A DNA stretch of 64,000 bases from Snowella sp. GTDB lineage: Bacteria > Cyanobacteriota > Cyanobacteriia > Cyanobacteriales > Microcystaceae. Shown here in pieces: positions 55,358-64,000 of this stretch; position 1 is the stretch's first letter, and every line of letters begins with the position of its first letter. A program made the position numbers and the translations under genes. The notes under the pieces are model-generated. The model was given only the letters and a program-made list of their open reading frames with translations, did no database searches and had not been told where the DNA came from. The stretch spans positions 6,711-70,710 of the forward strand of contig QBMS01000002.1 in the NCBI GenBank assembly GCA_003249095.1, in the 5' to 3' direction.

Positions 55358-55903
55358 TTAATCAAAAAGATCGGCTTCTTTAAAGCATTTTCCTGCTTGA
55401 TCTTTTGCCGATAAAATCGGTTCACCTTTTAATTGCCAATCCACACCCAGATCAGGATCATTCCACAAAATCACTCGGTCGTATTGGGGCGCGTAATAAT
55501 TGGTTGTTTTATACAAAAATTCAGCAGAATCAGACAAAACGACAAATCCGTGAGCAAAGCCCTCAGGAATCCAAAATTGACGCTTATTTTCTGCACTCAG
55601 AAGACAACTCGCCCATTGTCCAAAGGTGGGAGAACTGCGACGAATATCAACCGCTATATCTAAAACTTCTCCTGAGACCGCTCGGACTAATTTTCCCTGG
55701 GGTTCTTGGATTTGGTAATGTAAACCCCGTAGCACATTTCTGAGAGATAAAGAATGATTATCCTGAACAAACTTGGGGGAAATTCCTGTTTTTTCAGCAA
55801 AGGATTTTTCATTATAGCTTTCAAAAAAAAAGCCGCGATCGTCACCAAAAATACGGGGTTCTAGGATTAAAACATCAGGAATGTGGGTGGGAATAACGTT
55901 CAT
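55358..55903 (-). CDS. rfbC: dTDP-4-dehydrorhamnose 3,5-epimerase
   Basis: 181 residues, complete. RmlC landmarks: PRIFGDDRGFFFESYNEK, catalytic His in LRGLHYQIQEPQGK, DIAVDIRRSSPTFG, IPEGFAHGFVVLSD and the active Tyr in YKTTNYYAPQYDR. It makes dTDP-4-keto-L-rhamnose for surface polysaccharide. Other rml genes are not in the window. Confidence 0.95.
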   Translation of the reverse strand: MNVIPTHIPDVLILEPRIFGDDRGFFFESYNEKSFAEKTGISPKFVQDNHSLSLRNVLRGLHYQIQEPQGKLVRAVSGEVLDIAVDIRRSSPTFGQWASCLLSAENKRQFWIPEGFAHGFVVLSDSAEFLYKTTNYYAPQYDRVILWNDPDLGVDWQLKGEPILSAKDQAGKCFKEADLFD

Positions 55904-55954
55904 TTTTTCGAGGAAATTAGGATTTTTTAAGATAATTGTTGATGATGGAGAATT

Positions 55955-56599
55955 TTAAACCGTTAAAGAAACAAATCCTTCCAAAGCTTCCCAACCTAAA
56001 CCCCGTCGAACGAGGCTCGGTTCTTGACCCGTCAGATCAAGAATGGTAGAAGTTTCAAAACCAGGATCATTTTCATCATCTACAATAATGTCAATTAATT
56101 TGTCGAAAATGTCAAATAATTTTGCCTTATCAAGACTTGCAAAATCATCCTGATCGGCTAGGTGAGCAGATGTTGAAATAATAGGGTTTTCTAAGGTTTT
56201 TAATAATGCTTGGGAAACGGGATGATCGGGAACCCTAATTCCTGTGGTTTTACGCTTGGGACTCATTACCAATTTGGGGACTAATTTGGTCGTTGGTAAT
56301 AAAAAAGTATAGGGGCCAGGAATCAGACGTTTCATAATGCGATAGGCTTGATCACTCACTGTCGCGTATTCGGAAATATTGGACAGAGAAGAACAAAGGA
56401 ACGTCAACGGTTTATCATTGGATAATTGCTTTAATTGTCTGACCCGTTGTACCGCAGATTTATCGTTTAAATCGCAGCCGATCGCGTAAACGGTATCGGT
56501 AGGATAAAGCATCACAGCCCCTCTATGAAGTGCCTCACAAATGGTGTTGACGCTTCGTTGTTGGGGATTATAGGGATTGAGAGTATATAGAGTAGCCAT
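55955..56599 (-). CDS. YciO/Sua5/YrdC-family protein
   Basis: 214 residues from the ATG at 56599. YrdC-fold landmarks: GAVMLYPTDTVYAIGCDL, RLIPGPYTFLLP, TTGIRVPDHPVSQALL and STSAHLADQDD. The family contains the threonylcarbamoyladenylate synthase needed for tRNA t6A; the short form without a Sua5 domain and the details suggest the YciO branch, so function is less certain. The start is one base from that of larC on the other strand. Confidence 0.88.
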   Translation of the reverse strand: MATLYTLNPYNPQQRSVNTICEALHRGAVMLYPTDTVYAIGCDLNDKSAVQRVRQLKQLSNDKPLTFLCSSLSNISEYATVSDQAYRIMKRLIPGPYTFLLPTTKLVPKLVMSPKRKTTGIRVPDHPVSQALLKTLENPIISTSAHLADQDDFASLDKAKLFDIFDKLIDIIVDDENDPGFETSTILDLTGQEPSLVRRGLGWEALEGFVSLTV

Positions 56600-56600
56600 A

Positions 56601-57854
56601 ATGACCAAGATAGCGTATTTTGATTGTCCTACAGGAATTTCAGGGGATATGTGTTTGGGAGCCTTGGTGGATGCGGGGGTCAGGATAGAATACCTGATTG
56701 AGCAACTGCAAGGGTTAGGTCTGGGGCCAGAATATCGGCTTTGGCAAGAAACGGTTCATCGCCAAGGTCAGGCGGCCACGAAAATTTATGTGGATTTGTT
56801 GCAAGAAAAGTCCGATCATCATCACCATTCTGCTCGACATTTGCCTGAAATTGAGCAAATTATTCAAACAGCTAAACTGCCCGATCGCGTTAAGGATTGG
56901 AGTTTACAGATTTTTCAAAAACTCGCGATCGCCGAAGGCTTGGTTCATGGCATTACTCCCGAACAAGTCCATTTTCATGAAGTCGGGGCGACGGATGCGA
57001 TCGTGGATATTGTGGGAACCTGTTTGGGATTGGATTATTTAGGCATTGAAAAAATTTACGGCTCGGCCTTACCGACAGGGGGCGGAACGGTTTGGGCGGC
57101 TCATGGGCGTTTGTCTGTGCCTGTTCCCGCCGTTTTAAAGTTATGGGAATCGCGCCAAGTTCCTGTCTATCACAATGGCATTGACAAGGAATTGGTCACT
57201 CCCACAGGAGCGGCAATTTTAGTCACGTTAGCCGAATCCTTTGGCCCGCCGCCCCAGTTGCAATTACAAAAAATGGGATTAGGAGCAGGGAGTCAAGAGT
57301 TGCCTACGGCTAATATTTTACGGCTTTGGTTGGGAGAATTAGTGCGTCATGAGGCTAAAATTCCTGCCTTTGCCCAATCGGAAAAAATTGCAGTGTTGGA
57401 AACTCAGGTAGATGATCTCAATCCTCAAGTTATCGGGTATCTCTTTGAGGTTTTATTGAAAGCGGGGGCGATCGATGTGTTTACTCAGCCTGTAGGCATG
57501 AAAAAATCTCGTCCAGGCATTTTATTAACGGTTTTATGTCATCTTGATGCGATCGCGGCTTGTCAAGAAGTCATTTTTCGGGAAACCAGCACTTTGGGAA
57601 TTCGTTATTCGATTCAGGATAGGGCTATTCTCAAGCGAGAAATACAGATGGTGAAAACGCCCTACGGAGAAGTTCGGGTGAAAATTGCCTATACCGAAAA
57701 TCTCGATCCTCAAAATATTCTCAATATTCAACCCGAATATGAAGATTGTGTTGAGTTAGCCCAAAAAACAGGCCATTCTTTACAAACAATTCAACAAAGT
57801 GCGATCACGCAGTGCCGCTCTGCGATCACGACATGGCATAAAACTAGGCTTTAA
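56601..57854 (+). CDS. larC: LarC, nickel insertion enzyme of nickel-pincer cofactor synthesis
   Basis: 417 residues from the ATG at 56601. KIAYFDCPTGISGDMCLGALVDAG, VHFHEVGATDAIVDIVGT, ELVTPTGAAILVTLAE and VDDLNPQVIGYLFEVLLKAGAIDVF are LarC (formerly DUF111) motifs, with a His-rich patch SDHHHHSARH. LarC inserts Ni in the NPN cofactor of lactate racemase-type enzymes. It is a single frame here, unlike the programmed-frameshift version of Lactobacillus. larA, larB and larE are not in the window. Confidence 0.9.
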   Translation: MTKIAYFDCPTGISGDMCLGALVDAGVRIEYLIEQLQGLGLGPEYRLWQETVHRQGQAATKIYVDLLQEKSDHHHHSARHLPEIEQIIQTAKLPDRVKDWSLQIFQKLAIAEGLVHGITPEQVHFHEVGATDAIVDIVGTCLGLDYLGIEKIYGSALPTGGGTVWAAHGRLSVPVPAVLKLWESRQVPVYHNGIDKELVTPTGAAILVTLAESFGPPPQLQLQKMGLGAGSQELPTANILRLWLGELVRHEAKIPAFAQSEKIAVLETQVDDLNPQVIGYLFEVLLKAGAIDVFTQPVGMKKSRPGILLTVLCHLDAIAACQEVIFRETSTLGIRYSIQDRAILKREIQMVKTPYGEVRVKIAYTENLDPQNILNIQPEYEDCVELAQKTGHSLQTIQQSAITQCRSAITTWHKTRL

Positions 57855-57954
57855 TCTAGGAATAGTCATTAAACTTAATCAATGATAAAAATGTAGTTTT
57901 TTTTGCTAAAATATCAGTTAGAATTTAGATAAAATATTCCAACTAAATGAATTG

Positions 57955-57984
57955 TTCTTAACAGCAATTTCAAAATGTTAAGAA
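57955..57984. promoter_or_regulatory. Perfect 9-bp inverted repeat before the BON-like gene
   Basis: TTCTTAACA (57955-57963) and TGTTAAGAA (57976-57984), 12-base spacer, ending 46 bp before the start of the next gene. It could be a regulator-binding palindrome or a hairpin in the leader. The surrounding DNA is AT-rich. Confidence 0.5.
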
Positions 57985-58030
57985 TATTTACATTTAATTA
58001 ACCAGTTTTTTTAATACAAGAGATAAAATC

Positions 58031-58366
58031 ATGAGTTTTCTCAGTAAACTGTTCGGAAAAGAAGAAGAAACAAAAGCAGCAGAAGCAGGCCCAGTTGCCG
58101 TTCAAGCAGTTGCTCAAGCTCAATCTATCCCCGCTCACAAAGTCGGTTTAGATGGAAATTTTGATGAAAGTGGTCTAGCCAAACGGGTTGCCAAAGCCTT
58201 AGATGATGCAGATATTTCTGATCATGTTGGTCTTTGGGTTGCCCAATCCGAGAGTACCGTTGTTCTACGCTATAACGAAGATGCAGAAAGCATTTTAGAA
58301 CAGGCTAAAACCGTTGCGGGAAATGTGGAAGGGGCAACAGGTGTTACAGCAGAGCCAAATACCTAG
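58031..58366 (+). CDS. Small BON/LysM-type-like protein
   Basis: 111 residues. The N-terminal 35 residues are Lys/Glu/Ala-rich and probably disordered. Residues about 45-108 (FDESGLAKRVAKALDDADISD, then VVLRYNEDAESILEQAKTVAGNVEGATGV) have the alpha-beta-beta-alpha-beta pattern of a BON domain. There is no signal peptide. It could bind phospholipid or act in stress. The call is based on pattern only. Confidence 0.6.
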   Translation: MSFLSKLFGKEEETKAAEAGPVAVQAVAQAQSIPAHKVGLDGNFDESGLAKRVAKALDDADISDHVGLWVAQSESTVVLRYNEDAESILEQAKTVAGNVEGATGVTAEPNT

Positions 58367-58425
58367 ATCTTTGACCTAAAATGTCAATTTAATCAGAGAG
58401 ATTGTCGAGATTCTAAGCATGGAAA

Positions 58426-58527
58426 TAAGCTGTGAAGAATCTCAATTGCATCATCACAAATTCTAATGTTTTTTAACAAGGGGCTTAAGCCCCTTGCCTA
58501 TATAAATTTTGGACTACGAACAGCTTA
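58426..58527. repeat. 102-bp TIR element, copy 2 (MITE-like)
   Basis: TAAGCTGT (58426-58433) and ACAGCTTA (58520-58527) bound it; the centre is the perfect palindrome CAAGGGGCTTAAGCCCCTTG (58477-58496). Related to copy 1 at 26625-26724 across its right half. Located between the convergent BON-like and SNF2 genes. Confidence 0.75.
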
Positions 58528-58539
58528 GTTTGGCGATCG

Positions 58540-61500
58540 CTATTCATCAATAATTGCGTTTCTATCTAATAACAGTAAATTCCGCAATTGATCCGTATCC
58601 AGTTCCGTTAACCAATTTTCTCCTGCATCAACGGTTTGCTCTGCGAGTTGCTTTTTGCTCTCAATCATGTCATTGATTTTTTCTTCTAACGTACCAGTAC
58701 AGACAAATTTGTGGACTTGGACATTGCGTTTTTGACCAATGCGAAAAGCCCGATCCGTTGCTTGATTTTCCACCGCAGGATTCCACCAACGGTCAATATG
58801 AAAAACATGATTTGCTCTGGTTAAATTTAAACCCGTTCCCCCTGCTTTGAGAGAGAGAATAAAAATCTTGGGTGCGTCGGGATCATTTTGAAAACGATCA
58901 ATCATGACCTGTCGGGCTTGGCGAGAAGTTCCTCCATGTAAAAATAGAACTTCTTGGTTAAAGTACTGACTCAAATAGGGTTTGAGTAAATGTCCCCATT
59001 CAGCAAATTGGGTAAAAATTAAAGCGCGATCGCTTTCGACAATGACCTCTTCTAGCATCTCCTGTAATCGTAATAACTTACCTGAAAGAGCCGCATTTTC
59101 TAATAACTTTTCTTTTAAATATTGGGAGGGATGATTACAAATTTGTTTTAATTTTACTAATAATCCTAAAACTAAACCATGACGTTGAATTCCTGTTGAA
59201 TCTTCAATTTTTGCTAGGGATTGTTCCACTAAAGCTTCATACAGATTTGCCTGTTCTAAGGAAAGTCCACAGAAGACCGTCATTTCTTGTTTTTCGGGTA
59301 AATCTTGAATAATACTCGTATCCGTTTTTAAACGACGCAGAATAAAAGGACGCACCAACGATCGCAACACTTGTAATGATTGGCGATCGCCGAATTTTTC
59401 GATAGGAGCCGCAAAACGTTTTTGGAAAAAAGCTTGAGTTCCCAGAAAATTGGGATTGAGAAAATCTAAAATAGCCCAGAGTTCCGATAATCGATTTTCC
59501 ACAGGTGTTCCTGTTAGCGCAATCCGAAAACCTGATTTAAGTTGACGAACCGCTTGGGCTTGCTTTGATTGGGGATTTTTAATATTTTGCGCTTCGTCTA
59601 AAACAATACCCTGCCAATCAATTTTTTCAAGGGTTTTACTATCGCGATAAAGCAAGGCATAACTGGTTAAAATCAGATTTTTATGTTGAATCGTTTTAGT
59701 AAAATCTGTTCCTTTACTCCGTTTATCCCCATGATGAATATGAACGGATAAACTGGGTGCAAATTTTTTAACTTCATGTTCCCAATTATTAATAACCGAT
59801 GTTGGGCAGGCAATTAATACGGGTTTGCTTAACATCGATTCTGATTTTAAATGGAGCATAAAAGCCAACAGTTGAGGTGTTTTTCCCAGCCCCATATCAT
59901 CGGCTAAACAAGAACCCAATCCCCATTTTTCTAGAAAAGCTAACCAACCCACACCCCGCGCTTGATAGGGTCGTAGAGTTCCCTTAAAACCTGATGGATT
60001 TTCGATGGGTTGAATCGCTTGATTATCTGTAATATTATGAATAAATTCTTGTAATACTCCCGATGCTTCAAAGTTGACAACGGGTAATTTTGCGAGGGTT
60101 TGATTTTCCCCAATACTAATTCTCAGGGCATCCTCAACGGATAAACTCAGGGGTTCATTGGATTTATTTAAAATACTTTGGGCCGCACGGACATCGGCGG
60201 GTTGGAGGGTAATCCATTCTCCATTAATTTCCACTAACGGAGATTTTTGATCGAGTAATTGTTTAAAGTCTTTTTCCGAAATAACGCGATCGCCGATAAT
60301 TAATTGTAAATTGTATTGAACAAGGGAGTTTAAGCTCAATCTTTCCCCTTTTTTGGGTGTAACTTTTCCTTGAATTTGTAATCCTAAGCGTTTTGTTTCG
60401 CCGCCACTGGTCAAACTGGGCGGTACGATCACACCTAGCCCATTATCCTGTAATTGCCAGGCAGAAGCTTTAATAAATTCATAAACTTGAATTGAATCCA
60501 GGCTGCAATAACTCGGTTGAGATTCTTCTAAACTGGTCGCAATAGGAGCATACAGCCGAGACGCTAATCCTAATCCTTTTAATAGGGTTTCTTGGGGCTG
60601 TTCAATGACCCAATTTTCCCAAATTAATTGTTCATTCTGTTGTTGCCAAATGGCATTGGCATTAACCCAAAAACTAGCATTATCTAACGCTTGTAAAACA
60701 TAATTTAATCGCCAATGAGTATTTCCTGAAAGGATCTCTTCTTGATTGGGTGGCTCTAGGACAAAACAAACTCGAAATTGATGTTTACCTAGTTGTTGAT
60801 TGTCGGGACCCACTAGATAATCTTGAATGGGTAATTGCCAATTATTGAGAGCCGCAACTATTTTTTGAATTTGATTATTTTCTCCAGTGATTAAGGTTTT
60901 AGGATCGGTTAGACTGTGTAACCAAGTTTGTAGGGGTGTTTCTTTAATGAGATTTAAAGTGGGACTTTTTGTAATAAGTTGAGCATTCACCATTGCTTGC
61001 AGAAAAGACAAAATAATTTTCTGGGCTAATAGAAGAAAATCGGGATGATTATTGTGTTCAGAAAGTTGCCCATAACTCCAACAAACAGGCGGCATTAATT
61101 GACTGAATTTAGCGAGACGAGTTTGATCCAAGGTGCTATCAATGAGGGGATACCAACAGGCTTGATTCCTTGACGGGGTGACTTGAATACCAGGTAAAAA
61201 CTTGCGACGAACAATTAAATCCAAACTCCAACGATAGAGATGGCTAAAAAACTGTAAATCATTGCCGAAAAGACTTTTTTGGTCTAAACCCAAAGAGACG
61301 TTTTTAAAAAATTCACCTGTCGCCAAAGCATCGAGGCGAATCCCCTGAACTTGCCAAGGCTGGAGACTCAGACTCGTCGGCTTCAATTCGCGGCTATCTT
61401 GCCCCGACAGTAAGGGATAGGTGACTTTTTTGATGGTTTGGCTCGGTAGGGTGATAGTTTCTGTTTGCCAAAGGGAATCGAAATCGGGTGGAATTTTTCC

Positions 61501-61680
61501 TGTCAATTCCTTTAAGCAAGCTTTCAAGCTCTCTTTGTCCAAATTGAAGGGATGGGGACGAATTTCTGACTCGGCTTCGGGTTCGATCGCTTCACCCAGA
61601 TCACGCCAAGCTTCTGCCCAAATCCATAAATAACCGACGGATTCGCCTTGAATAATCCAACTACCGTGTAATGTTGCCAT
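58540..61680 (-). CDS. SNF2-family DEAD/H-like ATPase
   Basis: 1046 residues from the ATG at 61680. The N-terminal half carries the SNF2-associated region of bacterial RapA/HepA-like proteins (DUF3670-type). The ATPase half has the Q-like start LRPYQARGVGWLAFLEKWGLGS, motif I LADDMGLGKTPQLL (SNF2 form), motif II VLDEAQNIKN, motif III LTGTPVENRLSELWAILDF, and helicase C with LSLKAGGTGLNLTRANHVFHIDRWWNPAVENQATDRAFRIGQ (three consecutive elements). It likely remodels protein-DNA complexes. Its place in defence is unproven; similar genes (e.g. Synechocystis sll1366-like) are normal in cyanobacteria. Confidence 0.9.
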   Translation of the reverse strand: MATLHGSWIIQGESVGYLWIWAEAWRDLGEAIEPEAESEIRPHPFNLDKESLKACLKELTGKIPPDFDSLWQTETITLPSQTIKKVTYPLLSGQDSRELKPTSLSLQPWQVQGIRLDALATGEFFKNVSLGLDQKSLFGNDLQFFSHLYRWSLDLIVRRKFLPGIQVTPSRNQACWYPLIDSTLDQTRLAKFSQLMPPVCWSYGQLSEHNNHPDFLLLAQKIILSFLQAMVNAQLITKSPTLNLIKETPLQTWLHSLTDPKTLITGENNQIQKIVAALNNWQLPIQDYLVGPDNQQLGKHQFRVCFVLEPPNQEEILSGNTHWRLNYVLQALDNASFWVNANAIWQQQNEQLIWENWVIEQPQETLLKGLGLASRLYAPIATSLEESQPSYCSLDSIQVYEFIKASAWQLQDNGLGVIVPPSLTSGGETKRLGLQIQGKVTPKKGERLSLNSLVQYNLQLIIGDRVISEKDFKQLLDQKSPLVEINGEWITLQPADVRAAQSILNKSNEPLSLSVEDALRISIGENQTLAKLPVVNFEASGVLQEFIHNITDNQAIQPIENPSGFKGTLRPYQARGVGWLAFLEKWGLGSCLADDMGLGKTPQLLAFMLHLKSESMLSKPVLIACPTSVINNWEHEVKKFAPSLSVHIHHGDKRSKGTDFTKTIQHKNLILTSYALLYRDSKTLEKIDWQGIVLDEAQNIKNPQSKQAQAVRQLKSGFRIALTGTPVENRLSELWAILDFLNPNFLGTQAFFQKRFAAPIEKFGDRQSLQVLRSLVRPFILRRLKTDTSIIQDLPEKQEMTVFCGLSLEQANLYEALVEQSLAKIEDSTGIQRHGLVLGLLVKLKQICNHPSQYLKEKLLENAALSGKLLRLQEMLEEVIVESDRALIFTQFAEWGHLLKPYLSQYFNQEVLFLHGGTSRQARQVMIDRFQNDPDAPKIFILSLKAGGTGLNLTRANHVFHIDRWWNPAVENQATDRAFRIGQKRNVQVHKFVCTGTLEEKINDMIESKKQLAEQTVDAGENWLTELDTDQLRNLLLLDRNAIIDE

Positions 61681-61854
61681 GAATTTCAATTCCGCAAAAA
61701 ATTAATGACCATTACGGTTAGCGGTGTTTTGCTGGGTAATGGCGACTCCCCTGCCGATGTTCAAAATCTGAGAGAAGTTTTTAGTATCATCCATTGTAGT
61801 TGACGATTTGCTTGTTAAATAGAAATGGGGTTTGCATTAATTGCGGTTTGGATT

Positions 61855-62316
61855 ATGATTTCTCGTTTTTGGCGTGTTTGTTTACTACTGGTGTTGGTGG
61901 TCTTTTTGGCGGCTTGTCAGGCGACGGAGGCTCCTTTGGAGTTTGCCCCTGATGGAAAGATTGTCGAAAGTGCGATCGCTCTGCAATTAGGGCGTACCCA
62001 GGCCCGTCTGAGTGAACAGTTAAAGGCGACGTTACCCAAGCTAGAAATTAAGCAAATTCAGGTGAAAACTCTAGAACCGATTGTGATTAGTGAGTTACCT
62101 GCCTATCATCTTCAGGGAACCTATAATGTGACGTTGACTCTGCCCCGCCAAACGGTGACTCAGAAAAAGAATGCGTTTGAGATTTATTTACAGCGTCAGA
62201 GTGAGGGCAAAACCTGGCGATTGTTGCAACGAGAGGTGAAGGATGGGCAAGCGGGGGAAACGCAATGGTCGAGTTATTTGATTGAATCGGATATCGAATC
62301 GAATTTGGGGGAGTAA
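61855..62316 (+). CDS. Hypothetical lipoprotein
   Basis: About 153 residues from the ATG at 61855; the in-frame ATG at 61825 would add ten hydrophobic residues. A signal with LVVFLAAC lipobox gives a lipid-anchored, exported protein. The mature part is an alpha-beta domain (IVESAIALQLGRTQARLSEQ, PAYHLQGTYNVTLTLP, TWRLLQREVK) that I do not recognise. It stands between divergent and convergent genes on its own. Confidence 0.72.
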   Translation: MISRFWRVCLLLVLVVFLAACQATEAPLEFAPDGKIVESAIALQLGRTQARLSEQLKATLPKLEIKQIQVKTLEPIVISELPAYHLQGTYNVTLTLPRQTVTQKKNAFEIYLQRQSEGKTWRLLQREVKDGQAGETQWSSYLIESDIESNLGE

Positions 62317-62457
62317 ACTGAAATTCTTGGCGTTATGATGTGATCGCATTTTTGTTTTTAAATGAATGATTAAATCGGTGGTTCAAACAGATTGCTATCG
62401 TCCCACAGAAAGTTAGTTTGTATTAGTTTTTAATAAAAATCATTGACATAAATTGTT

Positions 62458-64000
62458 TTAATTTGATTCGTTAAGATTGCGCGTGCTAAGAGGAGCCATC
62501 AGGACAAATTGATATTGACCTTTCTGCGGTTGTACCTGTACAAAATCGCCTGTTGTTGGGGTAGGAATACGATCGCCGCTTGGTAAAAATTGAATATCTC
62601 CCGTCACGCCCTTACCCTTAAAATCCTGACGGCGCAAAACCTGAGCAATCCCGTTACGGGTCGGGTTAATGGATAAAGCGGTGGCGATCGCGACGGTTGC
62701 ATCGTAGGACAAAACCGTACGCCAATTGCGGGTAATGCCCCATTTTTTCGCCAGTTCTTGACTAAAAGCATCAGACTGATCTTTGTACCAAGGCACTACT
62801 AAGACTAAGCCATTAACGGCTTGTCCTTCCGTTAACGTTAATCCCGTGAGTAGGGTACTGCTTCCAAAAAGTGTTAAGCGACCTTGATTCGCTTTGGCCA
62901 TTTCCAAGGCTTTTTCAATGCGATCAACGTGGGGAGCTAAAAGGAGAGTATCTATGCCCTGACTAATAATTTCATTAATTTTTTGATCCGCCTTAAATTG
63001 AGGATCGGAAAAGTTACAGGGAATATTAATATAAGAAATTTTTTCATCAATTAATTTAGAAGCAACTCTGGTGGCAAAGGAAGCATTATCAACCGCTTGT
63101 CCATCAAAACAGCTTGCAACCCTCGCTTTTGGGGTCGTTTTAACAATATAATTTGCCAATTTATCGGTTAGGGAACTGAGGGGAACCATCCGAAAAATAC
63201 GATCTCCCAAAGTAATTAGGCGATCAGAAAAAGAGGTAGGACTTAACATCACAAGACCCCCTTTTTGATAAATCGGAGCCGCCGCCACACTAGCATCGGA
63301 AGCATTATGACCAATCACGGCTTGGATGGCAGTCTCTTTAACAAAATGTTTAGCAATTTCTTGGGCGATCGCTGGATTATTGTCATCATTAGCAATTTCA
63401 ATCACTAAAGATCGCCTATCTTTGCCCATTTTTTGAGTATTTAATTTATCTTGAAAAATTGCAATTCCTCTCAAGATTTCTGCGGCAATTTCCTTACTAA
63501 TCCCGATAGGAACACTAACTCCAATACGATCATAATTTTCCTGCATTAAAGCACGGGCATTGTTTAAATAAATGACCGTTTCAGGATCATTTTTTTCCTG
63601 TTTTAGTGATTGACTAAAATAATGGATCGCGCTTTCATAATCTTGCCTTTTAAAAGCTTTTGTTCCTTGTATTTTAGCCGTATTATTTTGAGAAGTCATT
63701 AATACTTCTTCTCCCATACTTAAACGGTGTTCTAAAGCGTTAGGAGGATTCAGGGATTTCCATAACAAACCACTTCCTAAACTGATGATTGCCAATAAAA
63801 GGATTAAAATGGGCGATCGCTGCTGTTTAATTCTGTCCCAGATCGTCGGGGTAGAAATTGGGGGAGGAGTTGGGGGAAATTTTAAAGGCTGTGTTTCAGG
63901 ATTTTGCAATAAAATGGGCAACCAGGAAACACAGGGAGAATTGCGTTCCATGCTGGTTAAATAATGACGAGTATTGGCCAGAGCGTCTTCGAGAATAGAC
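62458..64000 (-). CDS. Membrane-anchored TPR plus Leu/Ile/Val-binding-like protein, 5' end outside window
   Basis: The frame has no stop up to the right edge: 17 more codons, including LEDALANTRHYLTS, precede the Met at 63951, so the true start is beyond 64000. After an N-terminal portion with a Pro-rich linker (about 20-37 from that Met) come a transmembrane segment (47-65), a TPR-like part (about 95-140; AFKRQDYESAIHYFSQSLKQ) and a type I periplasmic-binding domain (145-490) with SLVIEIANDDNNPAIAQEIA and AVIGHNASDASVAAAP. This amounts to a receptor rather than a free ABC binding protein, with whatever domain precedes the membrane inside the cell. Cyanobacterial ABC amino-acid binding proteins of this type often have kinase partners or N-terminal domains. 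Confidence 0.82.
   Translation of the reverse strand, partial: SILEDALANTRHYLTSMERNSPCVSWLPILLQNPETQPLKFPPTPPPISTPTIWDRIKQQRSPILILLLAIISLGSGLLWKSLNPPNALEHRLSMGEEVLMTSQNNTAKIQGTKAFKRQDYESAIHYFSQSLKQEKNDPETVIYLNNARALMQENYDRIGVSVPIGISKEIAAEILRGIAIFQDKLNTQKMGKDRRSLVIEIANDDNNPAIAQEIAKHFVKETAIQAVIGHNASDASVAAAPIYQKGGLVMLSPTSFSDRLITLGDRIFRMVPLSSLTDKLANYIVKTTPKARVASCFDGQAVDNASFATRVASKLIDEKISYINIPCNFSDPQFKADQKINEIISQGIDTLLLAPHVDRIEKALEMAKANQGRLTLFGSSTLLTGLTLTEGQAVNGLVLVVPWYKDQSDAFSQELAKKWGITRNWRTVLSYDATVAIATALSINPTRNGIAQVLRRQDFKGKGVTGDIQFLPSGDRIPTPTTGDFVQVQPQKGQYQFVLMAPLSTRNLNESN

Noticed and set aside
55405-55743. Plus-strand frames opposite rfbC
   Set aside because: Shadow frames of a clear enzyme gene.
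58540-61680. SNF2-family gene as part of a DISARM-like or other defence system
   Set aside because: No methylase or other partner nearby, and it matches a common chromosomal cyanobacterial SNF2 protein.

Overview
This window comes from a cyanobacterium, most likely a unicellular, moderately AT-rich form related to Synechocystis, Microcystis or Cyanothece; I cannot name the species. HIP1 octamers (GCGATCGC) are scattered throughout. Many genes are cyanobacterial or plastid-lineage markers: a DesA acyl-lipid desaturase, a Ycf22-like MlaD protein, Ycf54 (chlorophyll cyclase factor), a Ycf19/YggT protein, CGLD27, DUF2808, DUF2854, a PedR-like mini-LuxR regulator, a TIGR03279 radical-SAM protein and a PEP-CTERM protein. 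No rRNA, tRNA or CRISPR array was seen.

Layout. 0-8.4 kb: membrane and envelope genes (end of a coiled-coil membrane protein, MlaD/Ycf22, RRM protein, DesA), then a 1.1 kb regulatory-looking gap with an eight-copy 11-bp-period repeat in front of a PEP-CTERM gene, a WecG/TagA glycosyltransferase and an APH-fold kinase. 8.6-22 kb: peptide-binding lipoprotein, TolB-like and PedR-like genes, M20 hydrolase, a giant alpha-2-macroglobulin whose thioester motif is lost, an OmpR-type regulator, an Orn/Lys/Arg decarboxylase and an LD-carboxypeptidase. 22-31 kb: DUF4129, asparaginase II, the CGLD27-RsfS pair, a PhyH-like oxygenase and the classic rpmH-rnpA-(PH domain)-yidC-jag cluster, followed by DUF2808 and DUF2854 genes. 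31-41 kb: two Uma2 nucleases, enolase with its terminator, an LRAT/NlpC-like protein, a heptose guanylyltransferase/kinase pair with a DppC permease, isoaspartyl peptidase, YggT, trpC and a class V aminotransferase.

41-46 kb is an accessory island: an internally deleted Rpn-type nuclease pseudogene, a DUF2283 gene and a MazF/PemK toxin-antitoxin pair bracketed by 33-bp direct repeats built from HIP1 sites, and a 1121-residue NACHT-TPR protein of the kind linked to antiphage defence. 46-53 kb is mostly core (hypE, SLC13/ArsB-like permease, TIGR03279, HDAC-like, Ycf54, pdxJ). 53-55 kb is again accessory: a relic of a short gene, a PIN toxin-antitoxin pair, and an isolated HtpG middle domain that looks proteobacterial and has its own Shine-Dalgarno sequence. 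55-64 kb holds rfbC, a back-to-back YciO/LarC pair, a BON-like small protein, a SNF2-family ATPase, a lipoprotein, and a membrane-anchored TPR plus periplasmic-binding-protein gene that runs off the right edge.

At least three families of small non-coding repeats are visible: a roughly 100-bp TIR element in two copies (26.6 and 58.4 kb), a 122-bp TIR element (37.4 kb), and an 8-5-8 hairpin in two copies (27.4 and 42.5 kb). The most unusual signals are the 11-bp repeat array, the HtpG middle-domain gene, the NACHT/toxin-antitoxin island with its flanking repeats, and the LRAT-like gene.
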